The notes under the pieces: generated by a model | Told to the model about the DNA's origin: nothing | Databases searched by the model: none | What the model saw: only the letters and a program-made list of their open reading frames with translations | Program-made: the position numbers and the translations under genes | Assembly (NCBI RefSeq): GCF_000427905.1 | Contig: NZ_KE386604.1 | Coordinates: forward strand, 62,001 to 126,000 | Origin: Thermocrispum agreste DSM 44070 | Lineage (GTDB): Bacteria; Actinomycetota; Actinomycetes; Mycobacteriales; Pseudonocardiaceae | Length of the DNA stretch: 64,000 bases | Direction of reading: 5' to 3' | Part shown: one piece after another, positions 43,398 to 52,563 of the stretch | How positions within the stretch are numbered: position 1 is the first letter of the stretch | How the letters are laid out: each line of letters begins with the position of its first letter

Positions 43398-44588
43398 TTA
43401 GCTGCGGTCAACGTCGCGGGCGATGTGCTCGGCGATCTCCAGCGACGAGGTGGCCGCCGGGGACGGCGCGTTGAGCACGTGCACTCCGCGCTCGGCCCGG
43501 ACGATGAGGAAGTCGTCCACCAGCGAGCCGTCCGGGCGCACGGCCTGGGCGCGCACGCCCGCCCCGTGCCGCTGGATGTCCGCCGTGGTCAGCGCGGGAA
43601 TCATGCGTTGCAGGTCGCGGGCGAACCGGCGCGGCGACAGCGACCGCACCACTTCGGTGACGGCGGTGCGGGGATATCGCCGGGCGAGCCGCCACAGCCC
43701 CGAGTAGCCGGCCATCTGCGCAGCGTGCGGCAGAGAGACCTTGCGCCAGCCGTAGCCTTCTCGATGCAGTGCGATCACCGCGTTCGGCCCGGCGTGCACG
43801 GACCCGTCCAGCATGCGTGTCAGGTGAACACCGAGGAACGGCAGCGCGGGGTCGGGAACCGGGTAGATCAGGCCACGTACCAGGTGCCGGGCGTGCGGCC
43901 GCAGTTCGTAGTACTCGCCGCGGAAGGGCATGATTCGCGCCGGCGGCCGGACGCCGGCCAGGTGCGCGATGCGATCGGCGTGCAAACCGGCGCAGTTGAC
44001 GATCAGGTCCGCGTAGAGCGTTTCGTCAGGTGTCTCGACCGCGACGCCGCCCGGACGCCTTCGGATGGCCAGGACGGGCGTGGATAGCCGGAGTTCCGCC
44101 CCGGCTTCGCTCAGTTCCCGAGCCATCGCCGCGCACACGCCGGGGAAGTCCACGACGGCCGTCGATTCCACGCGCAGCGCTTCCAGGCACGACACATGCG
44201 GCTCGTACTCCCGCGCTTCGGCGGCACTGATCAGGCGTGCGGGCACTCCGTTGGCCTTCGCCCGCTCGGCCAGGGCACGCAGGCGCGGCAGCTCTTCGGC
44301 AGACGTGGCGACGACGAGCTTCCCGCACACCTTCGCCGCGACGCCGTGTGATCGCGCGTACTCGACGATCGACCGACAGCCGGCCACGGCCATGCGAGCC
44401 TTGTACGAGCCAGGCGCGTAGTAGAGCCCGGCATGGGCGACGTTGGAGTTGTGCCCGCTCTGGTGGGCGGCCCAATGGTCTTCCTTTTCGCACACCGTGA
44501 CGGCCTTGCCGCGGGCTAGCAAGGCGCGCGCCACGGCCAGGCCGACGATGCCGCCCCCGACGACGATGACTTTCTGGACTTCCCGCAT
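43398..44588 (-). CDS. lhgO: L-2-hydroxyglutarate oxidase (FAD-dependent)
   Basis: 396 residues. The N-terminal FAD site reads KVIVVGGGIVGLAVARALLARGKAVTVCEKE, followed by HQSGHNSNVAHAGLYYAPGS, a hallmark of LhgO/YgaF. The C-terminal GAGVRAQAVRPDGSLVDDFLI is also typical. It oxidises L-2-hydroxyglutarate to 2-oxoglutarate, passing electrons to the membrane quinone pool. ATG 44588 has a GGAG site; an extension to 44657 is not conserved. It is divergent from the GT4 gene. Confidence 0.92.
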   Translation of the reverse strand: MREVQKVIVVGGGIVGLAVARALLARGKAVTVCEKEDHWAAHQSGHNSNVAHAGLYYAPGSYKARMAVAGCRSIVEYARSHGVAAKVCGKLVVATSAEELPRLRALAERAKANGVPARLISAAEAREYEPHVSCLEALRVESTAVVDFPGVCAAMARELSEAGAELRLSTPVLAIRRRPGGVAVETPDETLYADLIVNCAGLHADRIAHLAGVRPPARIMPFRGEYYELRPHARHLVRGLIYPVPDPALPFLGVHLTRMLDGSVHAGPNAVIALHREGYGWRKVSLPHAAQMAGYSGLWRLARRYPRTAVTEVVRSLSPRRFARDLQRMIPALTTADIQRHGAGVRAQAVRPDGSLVDDFLIVRAERGVHVLNAPSPAATSSLEIAEHIARDVDRS

Positions 44589-44707
44589 GCGCTCCCGTCC
44601 GCCCTCGTACCGATGTGTCGTGCGTCGGCCCGCAGGCCCCCCGAGTGTGCACGGCACCGCGGCGCCGCATAAGGTGCCCCCTTGTCGTGCAGTTCGAGGG
44701 GAGCCCC

Positions 44708-45904
44708 ATGCGTATTGCCGTCGTCAACAACTTCTACCCGCCACGGGTCGGCGGCAGCGCGCACATGGCCGAGTCGCTTGCCAAGGGCTATGTGGCGCGC
44801 GGCCACGAAGTCCTGGTCATCACCGCCTGGTACCCGAACGCGCCCGCCGAGGAGACGGTGGACGGCGTGCGCATCGTGCGTCTGCCCGCTGTGCGGATGC
44901 CCAAGACCAAGCTCGCGGTGAACTTCGACATCACGTTCGCCACCCGGCCGTCGCTGCCGAAGCGGCTGCGTGCACTTCTGGGTGAATTCCGGCCGGACGT
45001 CATCCACCAGCACGGCCAGTTCTTCGACCTGACCTGGGCCACCGGCATGTGGGCGCGCAAGAACGACGTTCCGGTGCTGCTGTCGGTGCACACCCGCCTG
45101 GAGAGCCCGAAGCCGATGTACCAGGCGGTGTTCTCCACGCTGGACAAGCTGATGGTCGCCCCGATCATGCGGCGGTACAAGCCGAAGATGGTGGTGATGG
45201 ACCGGCTGATGAACAGCTACATCCACACCAAGTACCGGGGCGGTTTCTCCGGCACGGTCGACATCCCGGTCGGGCTGGATCCGGCGTGGGCGCGCAGCGG
45301 CAACCCGAACCGGATGCGCGACGAACTGGGCATCGGCGACGCTCCGATGATCCTCTCGCTCGGCCACGTGATCCCGCTGCGGGACCGGATCACGCTGACC
45401 GAGGCGATGCCGGCCGTGCTGCGCGAGTTCCCGGACGCCAAGCTGGTTGTGGTCGGCGGCATCTACTACGGCGCGTTCCTCAAGCGCGCCGAGGAGCTGG
45501 GCGTGCGGGACGCCATCATCACCACCGGCGCGGCCCCGAAGGCTGACGTGCCCGACTACCTGGCCACCGCGGACGTGGAGTGCCACAGCCTGCAGGGGAT
45601 CGGCTTCGGCACCGCATGCCTGGAGACGCTGGCGGCGGGCACCCCGCAGATCGCGGCGATCACCGAGGACCACTTCGGCGACATCAAGATCATCGACCGG
45701 GAGCACATGCACCTGGTCCCGGTGGGCGACGCCGACGCGGTCGCCGAGCGGCTGATCGAGGTGCTGCGGGACCCCGAGGAGGCACGCCGGATGGCCCGCA
45801 ACGGCATGGCCATCGTGGACCAGCACTTCTCCATGACCGCGGTGACCGAGAAGTACCTCGCCACGCTGGAGGAACTGGCCGCGCAGTCGCGCGCTGGGCG
45901 CTGA
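44708..45904 (+). CDS. GT4-family glycosyltransferase
   Basis: 398 residues, GT-B fold. N-terminal MRIAVVNNFYPPRVGGSAHMAESLAKGYVARGHEVLVIT and FRPDVIHQHGQ are the acceptor-side Rossmann half; MILSLGHVIPLRDRITLTEAMPAV and GFGTACLETLAAGTPQIA (E-x7-E-like donor site) mark GT4. It transfers a sugar from a nucleotide donor at the inner membrane face; the donor is unknown. It begins the envelope-glycan region and is followed by a 448-bp gap. ATG 44708 follows GAGGGGAG. Confidence 0.92.
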   Translation: MRIAVVNNFYPPRVGGSAHMAESLAKGYVARGHEVLVITAWYPNAPAEETVDGVRIVRLPAVRMPKTKLAVNFDITFATRPSLPKRLRALLGEFRPDVIHQHGQFFDLTWATGMWARKNDVPVLLSVHTRLESPKPMYQAVFSTLDKLMVAPIMRRYKPKMVVMDRLMNSYIHTKYRGGFSGTVDIPVGLDPAWARSGNPNRMRDELGIGDAPMILSLGHVIPLRDRITLTEAMPAVLREFPDAKLVVVGGIYYGAFLKRAEELGVRDAIITTGAAPKADVPDYLATADVECHSLQGIGFGTACLETLAAGTPQIAAITEDHFGDIKIIDREHMHLVPVGDADAVAERLIEVLRDPEEARRMARNGMAIVDQHFSMTAVTEKYLATLEELAAQSRAGR

Positions 45905-46352
45905 CGTCGGGCTCTTCGGCGGGCAGCCGGTAGCCGAGTGTTGCTGGGCGGGTGTGCGCCGTGGAGTCGGGTGGTCTGGGGCTCTGGGGTTGTGTTGGCG
46001 TGTCAGGTGGTGCCTTGAGGGTGTTGGCTGGTGGGCTGCTGTGGCGAGGTGCCGGTGGTTGCGCAGCTATGAGGCGTGGTGCTGTGCCGGGCGGCTCGGC
46101 TGGGTCGGCGGATAGGCGAGCGTCGCGGTTGTGCGCACCGGGGTTGAGTGCCACGTAGTTCCGGAGTGTGCGCCGACGTCGAACACCCGTCCCGGCGTCG
46201 GCGGCGGGGTGCCGGGCAAGCTGTGCAAGTCTCCGCAGATTCGCCAGCCATGTACTGGCGCCGCGCCGCGACGCGCCACAGCGAAAGCTGTCCGCCTGCT
46301 CCCGCTACCCCGGCCGTCTCGAGGCTGGCGAAGGGGAACGCGCGCCGGAATG
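45905..46352. other. Gene-free interval of ~448 bp between convergent genes
   Basis: G/T-rich on the plus strand, with no frame showing domain or ribosome site and no clear dyad. Nothing assignable is seen. Confidence 0.5.
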
Positions 46353-47309
46353 TCAGTGGGTCTGCTCGAGCACGGTGGCGACCACCTCGTGCGACGGCAG
46401 GATCGACGCCCGCTCGGCGGCCATGTCGATCTTGCCGTCGATCAGTTCCAGGAAGCGCTCCAGCTGTGTGGCCAGCGGCTCGGCGATGGTGATCAGCTGC
46501 GGGATCTCGATCACCGTCTGCTGCTTGTAGGCCGGGGCGCCGGTGGTCGGGCCCTCGTGCGAGATGTGCTTGTAGATCGTCACGTCCCGGCGCAGCAGGT
46601 CCAGCTCGATCAACCGGTCCAGCTCCGAGATGACCATCGAGCGGACCTTGCGCTGACCCACCCGGGACACCGACACGTTGGCCAGCCCGCGCTCGAACTT
46701 CAGCACGGCGTCCACCGTGTCCTCGGCGCCCTCGGTCGACTCCGGATGGAAGTAGCCGGCCACCGCGGTGGTGTGCACCGGGGTGGCGCCGCCGAACATC
46801 TGGATCGCCAGGTCCACGTCGTGCACCAGCAGGTCCCAGGCCACACCCGTCTTGATCCGTGGTGCGTACGGGCTGTGCCGCTGGGCGATCACGTGCAACG
46901 GTTCGCCGAGCAACGCCTTCGCCGTCATCACCGCCGGGTTGTACCGCTCGAGCAGCCCGCACATCAGCGGCACGCCCTTGCGCTCGGCGGCGGCCAGCAC
47001 CTCCTTGGTCTGGTCGAGGTCGCCGCACAGTGGCTTCTCCACCAACACCGGCTTGCCGAGCTCGATGATCTCGAGCGCGAGCTTGTGATGGGTTTCGGTG
47101 GCCGAGGCGATGATGACCCCGTTCACCCCGGGCAGGCCGGTGATCTCCGGGCTCCAGGTGGCGCCGTGCTGCTCGGCGATCGGCCGGGCGGCTTGTTCGT
47201 TCGGCTCCACGATGTGCACCAGGTCGGCCTGCATGCTCTGGCCGATCACCCTGGCATGCAGCCTGCCCATCATCCCGGTGCCGATCAGGGCCAGCTTCTT
47301 CGTGCTCAT
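46353..47309 (-). CDS. Gfo/Idh/MocA-family sugar dehydrogenase (GnnA-like)
   Basis: 318 residues. The NAD(P)-binding site is LALIGTGMMGRLHARVI at the N-terminus; the catalytic-type EKP motif is in GKPVLVEKPLCGD; the C-terminal domain has DVDLAIQMFGG. Together with the adjacent DegT aminotransferase and an LpxA homologue it resembles GnnA, which oxidises UDP-GlcNAc at C3 so that GnnB can transaminate it; WlbA-type dehydrogenases of UDP-GlcNAcA are the alternative. Its start overlaps the stop of the aminotransferase gene (ATGA), so the two are translated together. Confidence 0.87.
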   Translation of the reverse strand: MSTKKLALIGTGMMGRLHARVIGQSMQADLVHIVEPNEQAARPIAEQHGATWSPEITGLPGVNGVIIASATETHHKLALEIIELGKPVLVEKPLCGDLDQTKEVLAAAERKGVPLMCGLLERYNPAVMTAKALLGEPLHVIAQRHSPYAPRIKTGVAWDLLVHDVDLAIQMFGGATPVHTTAVAGYFHPESTEGAEDTVDAVLKFERGLANVSVSRVGQRKVRSMVISELDRLIELDLLRRDVTIYKHISHEGPTTGAPAYKQQTVIEIPQLITIAEPLATQLERFLELIDGKIDMAAERASILPSHEVVATVLEQTH

Positions 47310-48412
47310 GCGCCGAGAACCTCTCGCACGGTGGTGACGATGGTGGTCAGTTGCTCGTCGGTGAGCGCGGCGTGCACCGGCAGCGACAACACTTGCTCGG
47401 CCGCGGCAGCGGCGACCGGGAAGTCCGCCACGTCCACCTGCGGGATCTGCGGGTGCCCGCGGTAGCAGTCGTAGTCGAACACCAGCCTCGGGTAGTAGAT
47501 GCCGTTGCCGACGCCGCGCTCGGTCAGTGCGGCGGCCAGCTCGTCACGGGACAGCCTGGCCTCCGGCAGCACCTGCACCGTGTACTGGTGCCAGACGTGC
47601 TCGCGGCCGGGGAGCACCGCGGGCAGTTTCAGCCCGGGCGTTCCGGCCAGCCCCTCGGTCAGCCGCTGCGCGTTGCGCTGCCGCTTGGCGGTCAGCTCGG
47701 GCAGCCGCTCCAGCTGGGGGATGCCGATCGCGGCGTGCACGTCGGTCATCCGGTAGTTGTGACCGGCCATCTCGTACTGGTACCGGGCGCGCATGCCCTG
47801 GTTGCGCATCACTCGTAGCCGGTCCGCCAGCTTGTCGTCGTCGGTGGTGACCACACCGCCCTCGGCCGTCGTGACGTTCTTCGTCGCATACAGCGAGAAG
47901 CAGCCGATCCCGAACGATCCGGCCGGCTTGCCGTCGAACCTGGCGCCGACCGCCTGGGCGGCGTCCTCGATCACATGCAGTCCGTGTTCGCCGGCGAGCG
48001 CGGCGAGCTTGCCCATGTCCGCCGTCTGCCCGTACAGGTGGACCGGCATCAGCACCCTGGTGCGATCGGTGATCGCGCTGGCCACGGCATCCGGGTCGAT
48101 GGTGTAGTCGTCCGCCTTGATGTCGGCGAACCGCACGGTGGCGCCGGCTTCCAGGATCGCGTTGAGCGTTGCCACGAACGTGAACGGGGTGGTGACGACT
48201 TCGTCCCCCGGCCGCAGCCCGAGCGCTTGCACGCTGGCCACCAGCGCGGTGGTCCCGCTGTTCACCGCCACCGCGTGCTTGGTCCCGCTCACCCGAGCGA
48301 ACAGCTCCTCGAACCGCTTGACCATCGGCCCCTGGGCGATGACCCCGGAGCGCAGCACCTCTGCGACCAGTGGTTCGGCGTCGGCGACGTCGACGACGGT
48401 GATCGGGATCAT
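47306..48412 (-). CDS. DegT/DnrJ/EryC1/StrS sugar aminotransferase (GnnB-like)
   Basis: 368 residues, PLP-dependent fold type I. PLP Lys is K178 in FSLYATKNVTTAEGG; HVIEDAAQAVGARFDGK is the aspartate block; HNYRMTDVHAAIGIPQLERL is typical of the WecE/WlbE/GnnB group. It would aminate a 3-keto nucleotide sugar produced by the coupled Gfo/Idh enzyme, with glutamate as donor. ATG 48412 is preceded by a GGGGAG stretch; the frame extends to 48610 without conservation. It is transcribed divergently from the LpxA-like gene, 224 bp away. Confidence 0.9.
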   Translation of the reverse strand: MIPITVVDVADAEPLVAEVLRSGVIAQGPMVKRFEELFARVSGTKHAVAVNSGTTALVASVQALGLRPGDEVVTTPFTFVATLNAILEAGATVRFADIKADDYTIDPDAVASAITDRTRVLMPVHLYGQTADMGKLAALAGEHGLHVIEDAAQAVGARFDGKPAGSFGIGCFSLYATKNVTTAEGGVVTTDDDKLADRLRVMRNQGMRARYQYEMAGHNYRMTDVHAAIGIPQLERLPELTAKRQRNAQRLTEGLAGTPGLKLPAVLPGREHVWHQYTVQVLPEARLSRDELAAALTERGVGNGIYYPRLVFDYDCYRGHPQIPQVDVADFPVAAAAAEQVLSLPVHAALTDEQLTTIVTTVREVLGA

Positions 48413-48636
48413 GTCCTGTGCGCTCCCCAACGTGCTTTCTTGCCTGCTTGCCGGTGCCGGTGACCGGGTCCGGTAGGGTTGGCTGCCGCCCGCACCCGTA
48501 GGCGGCGCGAGCCTCGGCCAGGCTACCGGGGACGTCAGGGTCGATCCGCACCCGGCCCGCGGCCGCGTGATCCGTACCGGGGCAGCGGCCGGCGGTGGGC
48601 GCGGGGCCATGACGGCGCAGACCGAACGGACACGAC

Positions 48637-49356
48637 GTGGCGAACCGGATCCACCCGACGGCGGTCATCGGTGATGGCGTCGAACTGGGCGACAACAACG
48701 ACATCGGCCCGTACGCGGTGATCGTCGGCCCCACCGTCATCGGCTCGGACAACTGGATCGGGCCGCACTGCGTGATCGGCACCCCGGCCTCCGACCGTGG
48801 TGCGCCGCACCCCGCGGCGTGGCACGACGCGCCTGTCGGCGACCCGGAGCAGGACGGTTTCGGCGTGCGGATCGGCGACGGCAACCGCATCCGGGAGTTC
48901 TTCAGCGTCCACCAGGGCACCAAGCGGCCCACCACCATCGGCAGCAACGGGTATTTCCTGCGCAGTGCGCATGTTGCGCACGACTGTCGGATCGGCGACG
49001 GTGTCACACTGGGATCGAACGTGGTGGTCGGCGGGCACAGTGAGGTGTGGTCGCTGGCCAACCTCGGGCTCGGCGTGGTGGTGCACCAGCACAGCAGGAT
49101 CGGGCCGGGGGCAATGGTCGGCATGGGGGCGGCTGTCACCCGCGAAGTGCCACCCTTCACCATCAGTAGAGGCGTTCCTGCCCAGGTAACCGGGATGAAC
49201 GTGGTGGGGTTGAGCCGCCGGGGTGTCTCGCCAGAGGCGATCGCGGAGCTCGAGCCTTACGTGATACAGGGTGCCGGTGAGCTGCCCGAGCTGCCGGCAG
49301 AACTGGCCAAGTTGCTGACGGAGTGGGCTCGGGAAGGTCACCGTGGAGAACACTGA
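48637..49356 (+). CDS. LpxA-like UDP-sugar N/O-acyltransferase (left-handed beta-helix)
   Basis: 239 residues built on hexapeptide repeats (IHPTAVIGDGVELGDNND, VIGSDNWIGPHCVIG, and on). By hand alignment to E. coli LpxA it keeps GDGNRIREFFSVHQGT, AHVAHDC (catalytic His = H115), the VVVHQH block (H150) and GLSRRGVSPEAI in the C-terminal part. The residue aligned to the LpxA chain-length ruler G173 is Met163, which in LpxA favours shorter acyl chains. No lipid A is expected in an actinomycete, so the acceptor is probably the amino sugar made by the divergent gene pair. GTG 48637 is the start. It overlaps the flippase-like gene by 14 bp. Confidence 0.88.
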   Translation: MANRIHPTAVIGDGVELGDNNDIGPYAVIVGPTVIGSDNWIGPHCVIGTPASDRGAPHPAAWHDAPVGDPEQDGFGVRIGDGNRIREFFSVHQGTKRPTTIGSNGYFLRSAHVAHDCRIGDGVTLGSNVVVGGHSEVWSLANLGLGVVVHQHSRIGPGAMVGMGAAVTREVPPFTISRGVPAQVTGMNVVGLSRRGVSPEAIAELEPYVIQGAGELPELPAELAKLLTEWAREGHRGEH

Positions 49357-50356
49357 AGCGGCCGTGCCGGCCGAACGCGCCGCCGACGAGACAGCCGATG
49401 CTCTCGGCGCGTCGTCCACGGTGCCGACCAAGTCCCGGCGCGCCCAGATCATCACGCTGCTGCGCTGGCTGGCCGTGGCCGTCGTCATGGGCTTCGCGGT
49501 GTACCAGCTGTGGGACAACTGGAGCGAGTTCTGGGACACCCTCGCCGCGATCCCGTGGGAGTCCTCGGTGCTGTCGTTGGCCGCCGTGGTGGCCTCGATG
49601 GGCGCCACGGTCTACGGCTGGCAGGTCATCGTCGACGACCTCGGCCCGCCGATCGGTTACCGCACCGGGGCGCAGATCTACCTGGTCGGCCAGCTGGGCA
49701 AGTACGTGCCCGGCTCGGTGTGGGCCTATCTGCTGCAGATGGAGCTGGGCAAGCAGGCGGGCCTGGCGCGCGCCAGGGTCTTCGTGGCCACGTTGGTGCA
49801 CCTCGGGATCATCATGGTGTCCGCGATGTTCTTCGGCCTGATCGCGCTGCCGGAGATCTTCGACACCAGCCCGAACGCCCGCTGGATGCTGCTGGTGCTG
49901 CCCATCGGGCTGGTCACGCTGCATCCGAAGGTGCTGACCTGGCTGGTCTCGCTGGCGCTGCGCATCCTGCGCCGTCGGCCGCTGGACCACCAGCTGCGCT
50001 GGTCGATGGTCGGCAAGGTGCTGGGCGCCTCCACGGTGGCCAAGATTCTGCACGGCCTGCACCTGTGGTTGCTGGCCAACTCGATCGGCGCCCCCGGCTG
50101 GACCGGCCTGCTGCTCTGCATCGGCGCGATGGCGCTGGCCATGACCGCGGGGACGGTGGCGTTCGTCCTGCCCGCCGGGGTGGGGGCCCGTGAAGTGGTC
50201 ATCGTGGCGTTGCTGGTGGCCTCGGGCATCGACGCCGTGCACGCGGCGGCGTTCGCCGTCGTGTCCAGGGCGATGTTCCTGATGGCCGACGTGATCACCG
50301 CGGGGATGGCGATCGTCTTCGCCAAGGCGAAGCTGCGCAACGCGACGGCCGCGTGA
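49343..50356 (+). CDS. Lysylphosphatidylglycerol-synthase transmembrane-region (UPF0104-like) protein
   Basis: 337 residues with 6-8 membrane helices. The pattern YLVGQLGKYVPGSVWAYLLQMELGKQAGL and the C-terminal VAFVLPAGVGAREVVIVALL are those of the LPG_synthase_TM family, found in MprF flippase domains and in stand-alone proteins next to glycan genes. It may flip or move a lipid-linked sugar. The N-terminal ~35 residues are acidic and cytoplasmic. GTG 49343 overlaps the LpxA-like gene by 14 bp, so the two are coupled. It converges with the first GT-C-like paralogue (gap 3 bp). Confidence 0.87.
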   Translation: MENTEAAVPAERAADETADALGASSTVPTKSRRAQIITLLRWLAVAVVMGFAVYQLWDNWSEFWDTLAAIPWESSVLSLAAVVASMGATVYGWQVIVDDLGPPIGYRTGAQIYLVGQLGKYVPGSVWAYLLQMELGKQAGLARARVFVATLVHLGIIMVSAMFFGLIALPEIFDTSPNARWMLLVLPIGLVTLHPKVLTWLVSLALRILRRRPLDHQLRWSMVGKVLGASTVAKILHGLHLWLLANSIGAPGWTGLLLCIGAMALAMTAGTVAFVLPAGVGAREVVIVALLVASGIDAVHAAAFAVVSRAMFLMADVITAGMAIVFAKAKLRNATAA

Positions 50357-50359
50357 CGA

Positions 50360-52339
50360 TCACCGCTCGGCGACCGGTACGATGTCCTGGCCGTGGTCGG
50401 TTTCGTGCACCGGAGGCGCGCCGACGATCCGGTAGATGACGGCGTCGGGATTCCGGTAGACCTCGCGGAGGAAGGGCGTCCCGTGCAGGTCGGTCATGCC
50501 CGGCTGGCGGCCGAAGTTCGGCAGGAATCCCTTCCGGCCGACGATCACCCAGCGGATGTTGAGCCGCTGCACGGCCGCCCGCACCTGCGGGTCGTGCGGG
50601 TATTGGTTGAACCGTTCGGCGAGCAGCTTGGCATCCGACGGCAGCAGCGCGCCGCCGAAGTGGCCGGCCACCGTGCGGACCCCGCTGAGCGCATAGGTCC
50701 ACACCGTGCCGTCGTAGCGGTCGTTCATCGCCCATTCGCCAGGGGCGGCGAGTTTCCCCAGCTCGAGCATCGCGCGGGCCTCGTGCGGGGTCACCACCTG
50801 ACCATGACCGATCGCCCTGCCGACCAGGTCGGTGTTCGACCGCACGTAGAAGCCGCCGCTGGCCACACAGAACGCGACGATGACCGCGACCGCCGTGGCG
50901 GCGGCGCGTGCCGACGGGTGCAGGTCGCGCGGATGGAACACGCGCGCGTCGAGCAGCGTGCGCAGCCAGCGTTGCAGCTCCGAGAATCCGTGCGCGGCGA
51001 GCACCGTCAGCGGCAGCCCGGCCAGGGCGATCAGCCGCACCGGGTCGTCCCACCACGGCTGGGCCATGGTCACGACGACGTCGTTGTCGACGCTCGCCAC
51101 CAGAACCCACAGCACGGCCGTGACGACCGCCGTGGCGGCCATCCACCGGAGGCGGCCGAGGCGCCGGTAGGTGACGATACCGACGACCGTGATCACCAGC
51201 AGGGCGGCGTGAGTGATGCCGCTGGCCTCCCGGATGCCGAAGAGCTCGCCCACGGCCTGGACGACGGTGCGGTTGGACGGCCACCCGCTGTACGGGTAGG
51301 GGCTCGCCGCGCGCCCGATGGCACCCACTACGTGCGGGCCGGCCACGACCAGGGCCGCGGCGCCCGCGAACAGCAGCGCGACGAGTTCTTTGCGCAGCCG
51401 CGGCATGTTCCACCGCCAGCGGTAGGCGAGCAGCGGCACCGCGAACAACAAGAACGAGAAGACCGTCGAGCTGTGCACCGACAGAGCGCCGACGGTGCCC
51501 AGGACAAGCACGAACCCGGTCTGCACCGACGGCCGGTCCAGGTAGTAGGCCAACAGTGCCGGTAGCAGCGGGAGCAGCGCCATGCCGAGCATGAACGGTA
51601 GCAGCGGACCGCCCAGCATCACGTAGAGCACGGTGGCCGGGACGACGGCCAACACTGCGGCCGCGCCCGCGAACACCGCACGGCCGCGGAACTGCCGGAT
51701 CAGGACGACCAGCGACAGCGACAACAGGCCGGGCGTGACCACGGACACCGCGTTGAGCACGGCCGGGATCGGCGCGCTGGTGATCTGGTAGAGCAGCGAG
51801 CCCAGCAGGTGGTAGGCGTTCGGGTAGAACAACCGCTCGGTGTCGCCCCAGCGGTGCACGACGTTCATCCCGTGCAGGCTCCCGTCGCCGGTCTCGGCGA
51901 TGTAGCGCAGCCCGTTGGCGTGCAGCGGAGTGTCGAACCCTTGCGGGATGACGTGCAGCCCGCCCATGCCCCAGAGCACGGTGAACCCGCCGACGAGCAC
52001 GCCGAGCAGGAGGAAGACCACGACCCCCTGATGCGCGTGCCGTGTCCACGGGGTCGGCTTGTCGGGTCGTGCCGGCCAGCGGCGGCGAAGCACGACCGCG
52101 AGCAGCGCGACCATGGCGCCGAAGAGCGTGACGGTGCCGAGGTGGTACGGCAGGCCGACGATGGCGAACCACGGCCCGGCGATGCCCACGAGTGCGTAGC
52201 TGAGCAGGGGCGCACTACCGGCCAGCAACCAGCCGCGCAGTCCTGCGGCGGCCCCGATCAGCAGGCCGGGAATGAACATTGCGACGACGACGGTGAGCAG
52301 GATCGCCGCGGTGGACCAGAAATCCAACGGTGTCGGCAT
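50360..52339 (-). CDS. DUF6541-like GT-C-type polytopic membrane protein, paralogue 1
   Basis: 659 residues: 12-13 membrane helices over ~1-490, then an extracytoplasmic C-terminal domain (~500-659: MNDRYDGTVWTYALSGVRTVAGHFGG, VQRLNIRWVIVGRKGFLP). The first large external loop has PLHANGLRYIAETGDGSLHGMNVVHRWG, shared with two further paralogues at 57.6-61.5 kb; acidic residues in this loop recall the metal/catalytic site of GT-C glycosyltransferases that use polyprenyl-phosphate sugars. Donor and acceptor are unknown. It converges with the flippase-like gene and is divergent from the SGNH hydrolase. Confidence 0.82.
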   Translation of the reverse strand: MPTPLDFWSTAAILLTVVVAMFIPGLLIGAAAGLRGWLLAGSAPLLSYALVGIAGPWFAIVGLPYHLGTVTLFGAMVALLAVVLRRRWPARPDKPTPWTRHAHQGVVVFLLLGVLVGGFTVLWGMGGLHVIPQGFDTPLHANGLRYIAETGDGSLHGMNVVHRWGDTERLFYPNAYHLLGSLLYQITSAPIPAVLNAVSVVTPGLLSLSLVVLIRQFRGRAVFAGAAAVLAVVPATVLYVMLGGPLLPFMLGMALLPLLPALLAYYLDRPSVQTGFVLVLGTVGALSVHSSTVFSFLLFAVPLLAYRWRWNMPRLRKELVALLFAGAAALVVAGPHVVGAIGRAASPYPYSGWPSNRTVVQAVGELFGIREASGITHAALLVITVVGIVTYRRLGRLRWMAATAVVTAVLWVLVASVDNDVVVTMAQPWWDDPVRLIALAGLPLTVLAAHGFSELQRWLRTLLDARVFHPRDLHPSARAAATAVAVIVAFCVASGGFYVRSNTDLVGRAIGHGQVVTPHEARAMLELGKLAAPGEWAMNDRYDGTVWTYALSGVRTVAGHFGGALLPSDAKLLAERFNQYPHDPQVRAAVQRLNIRWVIVGRKGFLPNFGRQPGMTDLHGTPFLREVYRNPDAVIYRIVGAPPVHETDHGQDIVPVAER

Positions 52340-52563
52340 GGCGCCTTCTTCGCTCCCCCCAGGATCCGAGCGTCGGCGCCGCCTGCCAGCGCCGATGAAG
52401 CGATCACAGTCTGCCGTATGGCGCCTGTCTGGGAATCACCGGCCGCCGGCACTACCGGTTCGGACCTTGAGCGCCGCCCGGCGGTCCGTCATCCTCGACC
52501 CCGGGCCAGCGATCGACGTCACAAGGGTCCAGTTGTCCCAACTGGCCGGAGGGAGTGGTGGGT

